A stretch of 7,321 nt of DNA. Origin: Brumimicrobium sp040882265 (GTDB lineage Bacteria; Bacteroidota; Bacteroidia; Flavobacteriales_D; Crocinitomicaceae). The stretch's first letter is position 1; every line of letters begins with the position of its first letter. Of the stretch, positions 1 through 6,078 are shown piece by piece. The notes beneath the pieces are model-generated. The model searched no databases. It saw only the letters and a program-made list of their open reading frames with translations, and was not told the origin of the DNA. Location of the stretch: NCBI GenBank assembly GCA_040882265.1, contig JBBEBO010000032.1, positions 1-7,321 on the forward strand, read 5' to 3'. The translations under genes and the position numbers were made by a program.

Positions 1-48
1 TATGCGGTTAAAGCCAAATATTTAGTCTACCAAATTAAAAAAGTGTGA
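1..48 (+). CDS. Possible C-terminal tail of a gene cut by the window edge
   Basis: Frame 1 is open from the first base and ends at TGA 46-48, giving the tail YAVKAKYLVYQIKKV. The stop is followed at once by the hairpin at 49-78, as it would be at the end of a gene. Fifteen open codons are expected by chance about half the time, so this is only a possibility. The tail is basic and hydrophobic but too short to assign to a family. Confidence 0.25.
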   Translation, partial: YAVKAKYLVYQIKKV

Positions 49-78
49 GTTTGCCCTGCCAAGACCTCCAGGGCAAAC
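49..78. repeat. Hairpin repeat unit, complete copy
   Basis: Ten-base arms GTTTGCCCTG (49-58) and CAGGGCAAAC (69-78) are perfect reverse complements around a 10-nt loop. This is the only complete copy of a unit seen three times in the window. Its left half recurs at 251-268 (17 of 18 bases identical to 49-66). Its right half recurs at 7223-7239 (16 of 17 identical to 66-82). It lies directly after the possible stop at 46-48 and could act as a terminator stem, but no T-run follows. The dispersed copies fit a REP-like intergenic repeat better. Confidence 0.6.
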
Positions 79-258
79 GCATTTAAAATATAAATCTCGA
101 AAAGAACACATTTTGTCACGATTTTTGAAACAAAAAGTCGCGCCAAAATGAGAACTTCCAAATAATTCTTTAACCACGGGTTAAAACCCGTGGCAAAAGA
201 ACCTTTGGTTTTACTAAATCAACGAAAAAAGAAGTTCTAAATTTAAATGCGTTTGTCC
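71..258. repeat. Outer inverted repeat bounding a REP-like block
   Basis: Bases 71-87 and 242-258 are reverse complements at 16 of 17 positions (core GCAAACGCATTTAAA against TTTAAATGCGTTTG). They enclose about 150 bp with no credible ORF. Further inverted pairs are nested inside: AGAACTTC 151-158 with GAAGTTCT 231-238, and the strong hairpin at 158-208. The arrangement looks like a composite of small palindromic repeats, as left by REP/RAYT or MITE-type elements. No transposase is present, so the mobile origin is inferred. Confidence 0.5.
158..208. repeat. REP-like hairpin with CCACGGGTT / AACCCGTGG core
   Basis: The core arms 174-182 and 185-193 are perfect 9-bp reverse complements with a 2-nt centre. 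The stem continues outward across small bulges: TTCTTT 166-171 with AAAGAA 196-201, then CCAAA 158-162 with TTTGG 204-208. A palindrome of the ACGGGTT/AACCCGT type flanked by A/T-rich arms resembles REP sequences mobilised by REP-associated tyrosine transposases (Y1, RAYT), which are common in Bacteroidota. Calling it a REP rests on resemblance only. Confidence 0.55.
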
Positions 259-268
259 TGCCAAGACC
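251..268. repeat. Left-half copy of the 49-78 repeat unit
   Basis: The 18 bases match 49-66 in the same orientation with one difference (C54 to T256), including the run CCTGCCAAGACC. The right half of the hairpin is missing here. Its first eight bases also form part of the inverted repeat with 71-87, so the unit appears at both ends of the block. Confidence 0.55.
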
Positions 269-306
269 ACTTACTAAACTACCAATGATTTTTTTTATTA
301 TATATT

Positions 307-483
307 GATTATTTAGTGACGAGTGACATAGTGACGTCATCTCGTCGAGCGAGATTTAGTGACGAATTAGTAGGACGTGTTTAGTAAATCGTTAGAATTC
401 AATAAAAATAACGCAACCCACGCCCAACTAATTCGTCACTAAGACTGGCCTGTCCAGTCGATGTCACTCGTCACTAAATAATC
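307..483. repeat. Four-stem palindromic element (cloverleaf-like inverted repeat)
   Basis: This is a 177-bp structured element with no ORF. Stem 1 is a perfect 23-bp inverted repeat, 307-329 with 461-483. Inside it, a short hairpin is formed by ATCTCG 339-344 and CGAGAT 350-355. Stem 3 pairs 356-371 with 427-442 over 16 perfect bp. It then continues with isolated mismatches through GG 373-374/CC 424-425 and CGTG 376-379/CACG 419-422. A second small hairpin is GACTGG 443-448 with CCAGTC 454-459. The motif AGTGACG or its complement CGTCACT recurs at 315, 330, 358, 434 and 469. A folded single strand would make a four-way junction. No target-site duplication was seen. A MITE-like or ssDNA-recombination element is the best guess; function is unknown. 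Confidence 0.7.
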
Positions 484-508
484 GAGTGAGGAATCTTAGT
501 ATCTCAAT

Positions 509-530
509 TTGATGTGAATTTTAACATCAA
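509..530 (-). terminator. Weak terminator-like hairpin after the PLP enzyme gene
   Basis: TTGATGT 509-515 and ACATCAA 524-530 pair perfectly with an 8-nt loop, and the stem starts 2 bases beyond the stop codon of the minus-strand gene. On that strand the 3' side is A/T-rich but lacks a clean U-run. It may end transcription or only protect the mRNA end. Confidence 0.35.
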
Positions 531-532
531 GT

Positions 533-1780
533 TTATGCTTTCTCAAGTGCTTGTTTTACATCCCAAATAATATCCTCAGCGTCTTCAACTCCAATTGAAA
601 GTCTCACAAGATCTTCAGAGATTCCCATTCTATCGCGTTGATCAGGGTCTAAACCACAGTGTGTCATTGTTTGAGGATGTTGCGCCAAACTTTCAGTACT
701 TCCCAAACTAACAGCCAGTTTCATTAATTTTAAAGCGTTTAAAAACTTAAAAGAAGCTTTTTCTCCACCTTTTATATCAAATGAAATCATAGCACCAGGA
801 GAATTGTATTGCCGTTTATATATTTCGTGAGCTCTTGTACCATCTTCAATTAAACCCAGGTAGTATACTTTTTTTACTTTGGGATGAGTTGTAAGAAATT
901 TAGCAACTTTTTGAGCATTTTCACACTGTTTTTCCATTCGAATTTTTAGTGTTTCAAGACTTCGAAGCATCAACCATGCAGTATGTGGGCTAACCATATT
1001 TCCTAAGAATGTTCTCAATGTTTTTAGTCTAACCATCAATTCAGAATTACACAAAACAGCTCCAGCAATTAAGTCACTGTGCCCGCCAATATATTTTGTA
1101 GCAGAGTAAACCACTAAATCAGCACCTTGAGAAAGTGGTTTTGACCATACGGGTCCCATGTAAGTATTGTCAACACATAAGTATGTTGGAGTATCTTCAT
1201 TCGTATATTCATCAGCTAGTTCTCGACACATTTGAATATCGATCAGTGTATTAGTTGGATTTGCAGGAGTTTCAATATAAATCATAGCCAAACGATCTGC
1301 TTTGCCTGTAGCTTCAATAATTTTCTCTATTTCTTCTTTTGAATTTTCAGGATGAAAACTTATAAAGTCAACTCCAATTTTCGGTAAAAAATGTTGGATA
1401 AAATGATCTGTTCCACCGTATGTTGGAGAACTGTAGAGAATTACATCTCCAGGTTTTAAAAACTCAAGCATCACAGTAGAAATTGCAGACATTCCACTTT
1501 CAAAAACAGCACTGTCGTCAGCATCATCCCAAAGTGAAAGTCTATTTTCGAGAATTTCTAAATTTGGATTGTTGATTCGACTATAAATTAAGCCTAATTC
1601 TTCATCCTGATCCTTTTCTCGAAGACCGTATGCAACTTCAAAAAACGATTTTCCTTCCTCTGCAGATTCAAAAGCAAAAGTAGACGTTTGAAAAATTGGA
1701 CATTTTATTGCTCCTTCTGACAATTCTGGTTTGTAACCGTGCGTCATCATCAAACTTTCAGGCTTAAATTTGTGGCTCAT
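533..1780 (-). CDS. PLP-dependent Cys/Met metabolism enzyme (cystathionine gamma-synthase/lyase family)
   Basis: A 415-residue fold-type I PLP enzyme of the trans-sulfuration (Cys_Met_Meta_PP) family, cytosolic and presumably tetrameric. The family eliminates or replaces gamma substituents of homoserine, methionine or cystathionine derivatives. Visible motifs are YSR 66-68 followed by NNP (phosphate contact from the neighbouring subunit), SGM 95-97, Tyr121 stacking on the cofactor, VDNT with Asp204, and SATK with Schiff-base Lys229. Substrate-carboxylate elements are S361-T362 and Arg393. About 20 extra residues (45-64) precede YSR, making it slightly longer than the usual ~390-400. Aligned by eye to Pseudomonas putida methionine gamma-lyase, Cys116 is Gly123, Lys240 is Arg256 and Asp241 is Thr257, which argues against a classical methionine gamma-lyase. 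The divergent Lrp gene recalls mdeR/mdeA of P. putida, so sulfur-amino-acid catabolism remains possible. Family is secure; substrate is not. Confidence 0.92.
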   Translation of the reverse strand: MSHKFKPESLMMTHGYKPELSEGAIKCPIFQTSTFAFESAEEGKSFFEVAYGLREKDQDEELGLIYSRINNPNLEILENRLSLWDDADDSAVFESGMSAISTVMLEFLKPGDVILYSSPTYGGTDHFIQHFLPKIGVDFISFHPENSKEEIEKIIEATGKADRLAMIYIETPANPTNTLIDIQMCRELADEYTNEDTPTYLCVDNTYMGPVWSKPLSQGADLVVYSATKYIGGHSDLIAGAVLCNSELMVRLKTLRTFLGNMVSPHTAWLMLRSLETLKIRMEKQCENAQKVAKFLTTHPKVKKVYYLGLIEDGTRAHEIYKRQYNSPGAMISFDIKGGEKASFKFLNALKLMKLAVSLGSTESLAQHPQTMTHCGLDPDQRDRMGISEDLVRLSIGVEDAEDIIWDVKQALEKA

Positions 1781-1801
1781 ATTATTATAGTTTATTTCTT
1801 A

Positions 1802-1809
1802 CAAAATTA
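1802..1809 (-). promoter_or_regulatory. Bacteroidota -7 box for the PLP enzyme gene
   Basis: Read on the minus strand this is TAATTTTG, an exact match to the Bacteroidota TAnnTTTG -7 consensus. It sits 22 bases before the ATG at 1780, giving a short leader. No convincing TTG -33 element was found at the expected distance, which would suit an activator-dependent or weak promoter. Confidence 0.45.
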
Positions 1810-1823
1810 AAATTTATATACTA

Positions 1824-1932
1824 AAGGAATTAATTATTTAAATATTCAGTATATATTCCTAATTATTTAATAATTTTAAGGAATAATAACTTTTAAAGGA
1901 CTCACAATATTAGTGAGTGGGAAAAATTCCTT
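1824..1932. promoter_or_regulatory. Array of four AGGAAT/ATTCCT boxes, candidate Lrp operator region
   Basis: The heptamer AAGGAAT or its complement occurs at 1824-1830 (forward), 1854-1860 (reverse, TATTCCT), 1878-1884 (forward) and 1926-1932 (reverse). Centres are 30, 24 and 48 bp apart. An 11-bp direct repeat TAATTATTTAA (1831-1841 and 1860-1870) follows the first two boxes. All of it lies in the 178-bp gap between the divergent regulator and PLP enzyme genes. Lrp-family proteins are octamers or dimers that bind several A/T-rich sites along such regions. Assignment to this Lrp is inferred. Confidence 0.4.
1900..1918. promoter_or_regulatory. Palindrome upstream of the Lrp gene
   Basis: ACTCAC 1900-1905 and GTGAGT 1913-1918 are perfect arms around the 7-base centre AATATTA. 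A 19-bp dyad with an A/T centre is about the size of an Lrp-type site. It ends 40 bp before the ATG at 1959, where it could serve autoregulation. It could also fold in the leader RNA. Confidence 0.4.
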
Positions 1933-1958
1933 TCTGAGGTTGCACTAAACATTATAGT

Positions 1959-2411
1959 ATGAAGATTGACTCAGTAGATGAAAAGATCATAAAAATTCTA
2001 CAAGCTGATGCCAAAAGCAATGTAAAATCTATTGCTAATCAGCTCAATATGACAAAAACGCCTATTTATGAACGGATAAGGAGGCTTGAACAAGAAGGAA
2101 TCATTGAAAAATATGTAGCTGTTATTAATCATCAGAAAATGAAAAACGGGATGTTTGTTTTCTGTTCTGTTTCTTTAGAAGTCCAAAAGCTTGAACACAT
2201 TGAGCGTTTTAAACAAGAAATTTCAGAAATTCCAGAAGTAATGGAATGTTATTTAATGGGAGGAGCAAATGATTTTTTACTCAAATTATTTGTGGAAGAC
2301 CTCAATGCTTATCACCAGTTTTCATCTGGAAAATTGGCAGCACTAGACAATGTGAGTCAAATTAAAAGTACGTTTGTGCTCGATGTGGTAAAAAAAGAAG
2401 GTGGGGTTTAG
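1959..2411 (+). CDS. Lrp/AsnC family transcriptional regulator
   Basis: A 150-residue DNA-binding regulator of typical length for the family. Residues 1-60 are the winged helix-turn-helix (DEKIIKILQADAK opening, recognition helix near MTKTPIYERIRRLE 31-44). Residues 65-146 form the RAM/AsnC ligand and oligomerisation domain, with the conserved Gly-x-x-Asp-Phe turn as GGANDF 101-106. The ATG at 1959 aligns with the usual start; no Shine-Dalgarno sequence is visible, as is normal for Bacteroidota. It is divergent from the PLP enzyme gene across a region with dyads and repeated boxes, so it likely senses an amino acid and controls that enzyme, with possible autoregulation. Its stop lies 2 bp from the end of the converging glycosyltransferase gene, with no terminator between them. 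The ligand cannot be read from the sequence. Confidence 0.93.
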   Translation: MKIDSVDEKIIKILQADAKSNVKSIANQLNMTKTPIYERIRRLEQEGIIEKYVAVINHQKMKNGMFVFCSVSLEVQKLEHIERFKQEISEIPEVMECYLMGGANDFLLKLFVEDLNAYHQFSSGKLAALDNVSQIKSTFVLDVVKKEGGV

Positions 2412-2413
2412 GG

Positions 2414-3421
2414 TTAAGCAAAGAAAAAATAATCATCAAGTTCTTTTAACCCTTGATCGCTCAGAAAAAGATTGATTTCATTTTTATGGCTTTCGTTAGC
2501 AACTGTAATTAAGAATTGCTTGTTATAAAGATCTTCTACTCTATCAATTGATAAAATCAGTTTATCATAAATGTGTTTTCCAATTTTATTTGGATTACTT
2601 CCTACCCACAAGAAATCAATTGAATGTTTACTTAAGTATTTTGCTAATTCTTTTCCTCTATAACTTGCACCAAAAACGACAATTTTCTTTTCTCTATCAT
2701 AGTGCAATTTTAAAAAGTAGTGCATTTTTATAGGTGTAAATGTATAATCTGCATAATTTTCATGGGTTCTTGAAGTTCTAGTTGGATAATCTCTCCATTC
2801 GTGAACAATCTCCTTTGTTGGTAGTACTTTATATCCAGCCTCATAAAAGCGAAATGCTAAGTCATAGTCTTCAGGGTATCGCTCTTCATCAAAAGCATTA
2901 ACATTTATCAAATCCATCCGAGAAATCATCCAGCAAGGCGAAGGAATTACGCATTCTTTAAAAATATCTTTAAAGTTTTCACCGCTGGCTGTTAGGTTAT
3001 TTAGCCACTCTTCGTAACGCTTGAAACCTGTTCCTAATTCATTGTTTTCAGAAAAATACTCAACACCCCCAACAGCTAAATAACCATTGCCTTTCGAATT
3101 AAGTCCCTTATGCAGAACTTGAATTTTATTCGGCTTCATTCTATCATCAGCGTCCATTCTTGTGATATAATCACCTTCAGTGTTTTCAAAAGCCAAACGT
3201 AGTGCAGAAATAATCCCATTTCCGTTATTCTTTAAAACTTTTATTCTATGATCTTTTTTGGAAAAATCTTGGAGAATTTCAAAAGTAGAATCTGTTGAAT
3301 TGTCATCTACAACAATCACTTCGAAGTCTAAAAAGGATTGATTTTGGACAGACTCTATACATTCACTAATGAATTTAGCTTCATTTTTTGCAGGAATAAT
3401 TATGGAGACTATCGGTTTCAT
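2414..3421 (-). CDS. Family 2 glycosyltransferase with C-terminal Rossmann-like domain
   Basis: 335 residues. Residues 4-105 are a GT-A fold, family GT2: SIIIPAKNE at the start, the nucleotide-binding pair Asp39-Asp40 (VVDDNSTDS) and the DxD metal motif DAD 90-92 (RMDADDRM). YPEDYD 182-187 carries the probable catalytic-base region (Glu184/Asp185). No transmembrane segment is evident, so it should be a cytoplasmic or peripheral enzyme adding sugars to a surface glycan. From about residue 245 a second domain begins, with IVVFGASYRGKELAKYL (247-263) and a downstream NPNKIGK. This resembles the nucleotide-binding Rossmann half of C-methyltransferase C-terminal or PglD-type proteins. Nearby genes offer no polysaccharide cluster, so acceptor and donor are unknown. 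It starts 30 bp from the divergent truC start. Confidence 0.88.
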   Translation of the reverse strand: MKPIVSIIIPAKNEAKFISECIESVQNQSFLDFEVIVVDDNSTDSTFEILQDFSKKDHRIKVLKNNGNGIISALRLAFENTEGDYITRMDADDRMKPNKIQVLHKGLNSKGNGYLAVGGVEYFSENNELGTGFKRYEEWLNNLTASGENFKDIFKECVIPSPCWMISRMDLINVNAFDEERYPEDYDLAFRFYEAGYKVLPTKEIVHEWRDYPTRTSRTHENYADYTFTPIKMHYFLKLHYDREKKIVVFGASYRGKELAKYLSKHSIDFLWVGSNPNKIGKHIYDKLILSIDRVEDLYNKQFLITVANESHKNEINLFLSDQGLKELDDYFFFA

Positions 3422-3451
3422 AGAAAAAGCTAAATTAGCACTTTTTAAGCA

Positions 3452-4144
3452 GTGGAGACATATAAACCATTAGAAATACTTTACAAAGACGACTGGATAG
3501 TTGCGATTAACAAACCCGCTGGACTTTTGGTTCACCGAAGTTCGATAGCAAATAATACATCTGTTTTTGCAGTTCAATTATTAAGAGACCAACTTGGGTA
3601 TTACGTATATCCAATCCATAGATTAGACAGAAAAACATCAGGAATATTGTTATTTGCCAAAAATAGCTGTTATGTATCAGCGTTTCAACAAGAGTTAGCA
3701 AATGAAAAGACACAAAAAAAGTATATTGCTATTGTAAGAGGTTATTTTCCGAGTGAAATAATAGTTAATCATGCACTAAGAAAGGAAAATGGACAATTTC
3801 AAGAAGCTGAAACGCACTTTAAATGTTTGGCAACAACAGAAATTGATCTAGCTTTTGGGAAGTTTGATACTTCAAGATACTCAATTATTGAGGCATTCCC
3901 AAAAACGGGAAGAATGCATCAAATCAGAAAGCACTTAAACCATTTAAGGCATCCAATAATAGGTGATCGACCCCATGGTTGTAATAAGCAAAATAAGCTT
4001 TTTCTCAAAAAATGGGGATTGACTAAAATGCTTCTCCACGCTGAAGAATTAAACATCAATCACCCCTACTTAGATAAAAAGTTAAGCATTTTGGCTGAGC
4101 GTCCTTCACATTTTAAAGAAATGATTATTTCACTTAATGTTTAA
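3452..4144 (+). CDS. truC: tRNA pseudouridine synthase, TruC-like (RluA family)
   Basis: A 230-residue RluA-family enzyme that would isomerise a uridine in RNA. In Escherichia coli TruC modifies U65 of tRNA. The opening LEILYKDDWIVAINKPAG (7-24) followed by LLVHRS matches TruC closely. Motif II HRLDRKTSG (56-64) holds the catalytic Asp59. PKTGRMHQIRKHL (150-162) then LRHPIIGDRPHG (165-176) and a following Asn are the TruC-type C-terminal signature. E. coli TruC is about 30 residues longer at its C-terminus, so this is a compact form, not a truncation. The start is GTG (3452): an in-frame stop lies two codons upstream and no ATG precedes the conserved N-terminus. There is no S4 domain. The role as TruC rather than another RluA paralogue is a strong inference. 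Confidence 0.9.
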   Translation: METYKPLEILYKDDWIVAINKPAGLLVHRSSIANNTSVFAVQLLRDQLGYYVYPIHRLDRKTSGILLFAKNSCYVSAFQQELANEKTQKKYIAIVRGYFPSEIIVNHALRKENGQFQEAETHFKCLATTEIDLAFGKFDTSRYSIIEAFPKTGRMHQIRKHLNHLRHPIIGDRPHGCNKQNKLFLKKWGLTKMLLHAEELNINHPYLDKKLSILAERPSHFKEMIISLNV

Positions 4145-4429
4145 ATTAAAATGCCTATCGGAATGCTTACCAGTTAAATAAAGATTCTTCAAATTCACTG
4201 ATATACGAATATAATTGGTGCTTCTTCCCAGTTTTAACCGCTCAAAGTGCTGATACGCTTAAATTAATATAATGTACGACCAACTTAACTCTTTAAGCTA
4301 TAGATTAAGGTATTAGAAAGGTTCTAGAGATCAAACTATTCTGATGTCAGAAACTGTGCTTTATTTTAGCGATAGCGGAAAATCAGAATGTATCAAGATC
4401 GGAAGGATAGGTGATAATTAGTTTAGAGT
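4145..4429. other. Gene-free interval between converging truC and M48 genes
   Basis: No ORF with plausible coding character was found in these 285 bp. Weak dyads are present: ATTCTGAT 4338-4345 with ATCAGAAT 4382-4389, and GCTTAAA 4257-4263 with TTTAAGC 4292-4298. Neither has the tight loop and T-run of a clear intrinsic terminator. Both flanking genes end here, so transcription must stop in it. Confidence 0.5.
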
Positions 4430-5380
4430 TTAGAATTGCTTTAAAATCTCTATTCTTTTTTTGATTGGAGGGTGAGTTGAGAACAAACCTCCTAAGCCCC
4501 CAAGAAAATTTGCTGAAGTATCTTCAGGTGCATTTTCGATAAACATTTGTTGAATATCTTCACTTTTTACTTTATCTACGTGATGATTGGTTGATATTTT
4601 TTCAAGTGCGCCAGCTAATGCTAACGGATTTTTTGTCATTTGTGCAGCGCCACTGTCAGCAAGATACTCTCGTTTTCTACTCAATGCGAACTTGAACAAA
4701 ATAGATAGCAAATAAGCAACTAAAGCAACAACCAAAACTATAATCATTCCCTTCCCGTCATCTTTTCTTCTATTACCTCCCGACATTCCTCCATACAATA
4801 CACTTCTGAAAGCTATTTGTACGACAAATGAAAAGATTCCAACAAAAATGATTGAAACAACAAGTAATCGGACATCTTTATTACGAATATGCATTAATTC
4901 ATGAGCAATGACACCTTCGAGTTCATCATCATCCAAAGTATCAATTATACCTCTTGTTAACGTTACAGTATAGTTTTTTTCGTTTAAGCCACTGGCAAAA
5001 GCATTTAAAGCTGAACTTTCTATGATACGCAGCTTTGGCATTTTCATACCAACACTCATACATAAGTTCTCAGTTAAATTATAAACACGCATATTTTCCT
5101 TGCGCTCTAAAGTTTTTGACCTTGCTGCCCCATTAATCATTTTAGAGTGAGCAAAATAAGCCACTAGAAACCAAACACCGACAACAATCAATGTAATTGG
5201 AACATATTGTAAAAACAATTGAAAGGTATATTCTAAACTCGGCGCTCCTTCATCATTAAAATTGAAAAAGAAAACGAGTGCAAAAACCATTGCAAAAACC
5301 AAAAGTGGAAAAGCTAACAATAACAGTATAGATCTTCTATTATTTCTTGAAATTTGGTTTTGTATTCCGATATACGCCAT
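4430..5380 (-). CDS. HtpX-like M48 family membrane zinc metalloprotease
   Basis: A 316-residue integral membrane protease. Hydrophobic segments are at about 19-39, 60-77, 171-190 and 212-232. The zinc site is HELMH 160-164 (ligands His160 and His164, catalytic Glu161) with third ligand Glu238 in SRKREYLAD (234-242). LNAFASG 125-131 and the C-terminal THPP 302-305 are also family hallmarks. The active site faces the cytoplasm in HtpX, where it degrades misfolded membrane proteins; the same is inferred here. The gene lies downstream of lemA on the same strand with an 84-bp gap, a pairing seen widely in bacteria. In that pairing the protease is often annotated HtpX-like, but this does not prove orthology with E. 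coli htpX. All catalytic residues are intact. The ATG at 5380 gives a short basic N-terminus before the first membrane segment. Confidence 0.92.
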   Translation of the reverse strand: MAYIGIQNQISRNNRRSILLLLAFPLLVFAMVFALVFFFNFNDEGAPSLEYTFQLFLQYVPITLIVVGVWFLVAYFAHSKMINGAARSKTLERKENMRVYNLTENLCMSVGMKMPKLRIIESSALNAFASGLNEKNYTVTLTRGIIDTLDDDELEGVIAHELMHIRNKDVRLLVVSIIFVGIFSFVVQIAFRSVLYGGMSGGNRRKDDGKGMIIVLVVALVAYLLSILFKFALSRKREYLADSGAAQMTKNPLALAGALEKISTNHHVDKVKSEDIQQMFIENAPEDTSANFLGGLGGLFSTHPPIKKRIEILKQF

Positions 5381-5404
5381 AATTTATCGTTTTCTTTGAA
5401 TGAT

Positions 5405-5445
5405 AAATTGCTCCAAAATAAACAGTATTAATTTTGGAGCAATTT
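5405..5445. terminator. Strong hairpin between lemA and the M48 gene
   Basis: Arms 5405-5419 and 5431-5445 are perfect 15-bp reverse complements (core TTGCTCC / GGAGCAA) with an 11-nt loop. On the plus strand it ends in a T-run (5443-5447), the form of an intrinsic terminator, but no plus-strand gene lies upstream. On the minus strand, the direction of lemA and the protease gene, only three U residues end the stem. It may therefore be a partial terminator or an RNA-stability element that lowers protease expression relative to LemA. Confidence 0.5.
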
Positions 5446-5464
5446 TTAAGAAAATAAGTAATAA

Positions 5465-6028
5465 TTAAAATTTAACCTCAGGAGCTTTATCCATTGTTGC
5501 GCGTTGAGAATCTCCCAAGTCGAACATTGGTTCTTGCTTAAAGCCAAACATTCCAGCAAAAATAACATTTGGAAATTTTTGTACAGAAACGTTTAATTCC
5601 TTTGTTGAAGAATTAAAGAAACGACGTACTGCCGCCAACTTATTTTCAATGTCAGACAGTTCGTTTTGCAACTGCATAAAGTTTTCGTTTGCTTTTAAAT
5701 CAGGGTAAGCTTCAACCTGAATACTTAGTCCACTTAACGCTGAAGTAAGTTCTTTTTCAGCTGCAATTTTTTCATTCACACCAGTTGCAGCAACAGCTTT
5801 TTGACGCGCTTGAGTTACTGATTCAAGTGTTCCTCTTTCATGCTCCATGTAACCTTTTACAGCACCCAAAAGTTGAGGCACTAAATCATGTCTTTGTTTT
5901 AGCTGCACATCAATATCAGCAAAAGCATTTTCTCTATTTTCTCTTAATCGAACTAATGTATTGTAAATTACTACAACCCAAATCACGATTACGACAACGA
6001 CTATTAATGCAATCCAAATTCCATCCAT
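5465..6028 (-). CDS. lemA: LemA family membrane protein
   Basis: 187 residues from the ATG at 6028. One N-terminal membrane helix (about 4-22, rich in Val and Ile) is followed by the LemA signature YNTLVRLRENRENAFADID (22-40). Next come VQLKQRHDLVPQL (41-53) and a long helical body. The conserved AYPDLKANENF (108-118) and RRFFNSSTKELN (135-146) follow near the C-terminus. LemA proteins are small helical-bundle membrane proteins of unsettled function; bacterial copies often sit beside M48 proteases, as here. An upstream TTG (6049) would add 7 residues. It is rejected because it falls inside the predicted -7 box (6047-6054), so it should not be transcribed as part of the message. Likely the first gene of a lemA-protease operon. 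Confidence 0.92.
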   Translation of the reverse strand: MDGIWIALIVVVVIVIWVVVIYNTLVRLRENRENAFADIDVQLKQRHDLVPQLLGAVKGYMEHERGTLESVTQARQKAVAATGVNEKIAAEKELTSALSGLSIQVEAYPDLKANENFMQLQNELSDIENKLAAVRRFFNSSTKELNVSVQKFPNVIFAGMFGFKQEPMFDLGDSQRATMDKAPEVKF

Positions 6029-6046
6029 ATCTATTAATTTTTTACC

Positions 6047-6078
6047 CAAAAATACAATTAATTACTATTCGTTTTCAA
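6047..6078 (-). promoter_or_regulatory. Bacteroidota-type promoter for lemA
   Basis: On the minus strand TATTTTTG (6054-6047) matches the TAnnTTTG -7 consensus, and TTG (6078-6076) lies 21 bases upstream as a -33 element. The predicted start of transcription is about 10 bases before the ATG at 6028. This position decides against the TTG start at 6049. Confidence 0.55.

Noticed and set aside
307..483. Integron attC site
   Set aside because: Hairpin size and symmetry are suggestive, but the paired GTTRRRY/RYYYAAC core sites are not at the stem base and no cassette array or integrase is present.
307..483. CRISPR array or tRNA-like gene
   Set aside because: Repeats are inverted and irregularly spaced without spacers, and no tRNA T-loop or anticodon arm geometry can be drawn from the cloverleaf.
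2548..2733. 61-codon plus-strand ORF
   Set aside because: It lies wholly antisense to the glycosyltransferase gene, has low-complexity hydrophobic content and shows no family motif.
3507..3713. 68-codon minus-strand ORF
   Set aside because: It is antisense to the conserved N-terminal half of truC, including the catalytic HRLDR motif; a shadow ORF.
4145..4429. Decayed gene between truC and the M48 gene
   Set aside because: No frame shows a run of recognisable protein sequence on either strand; it reads as ordinary non-coding DNA.
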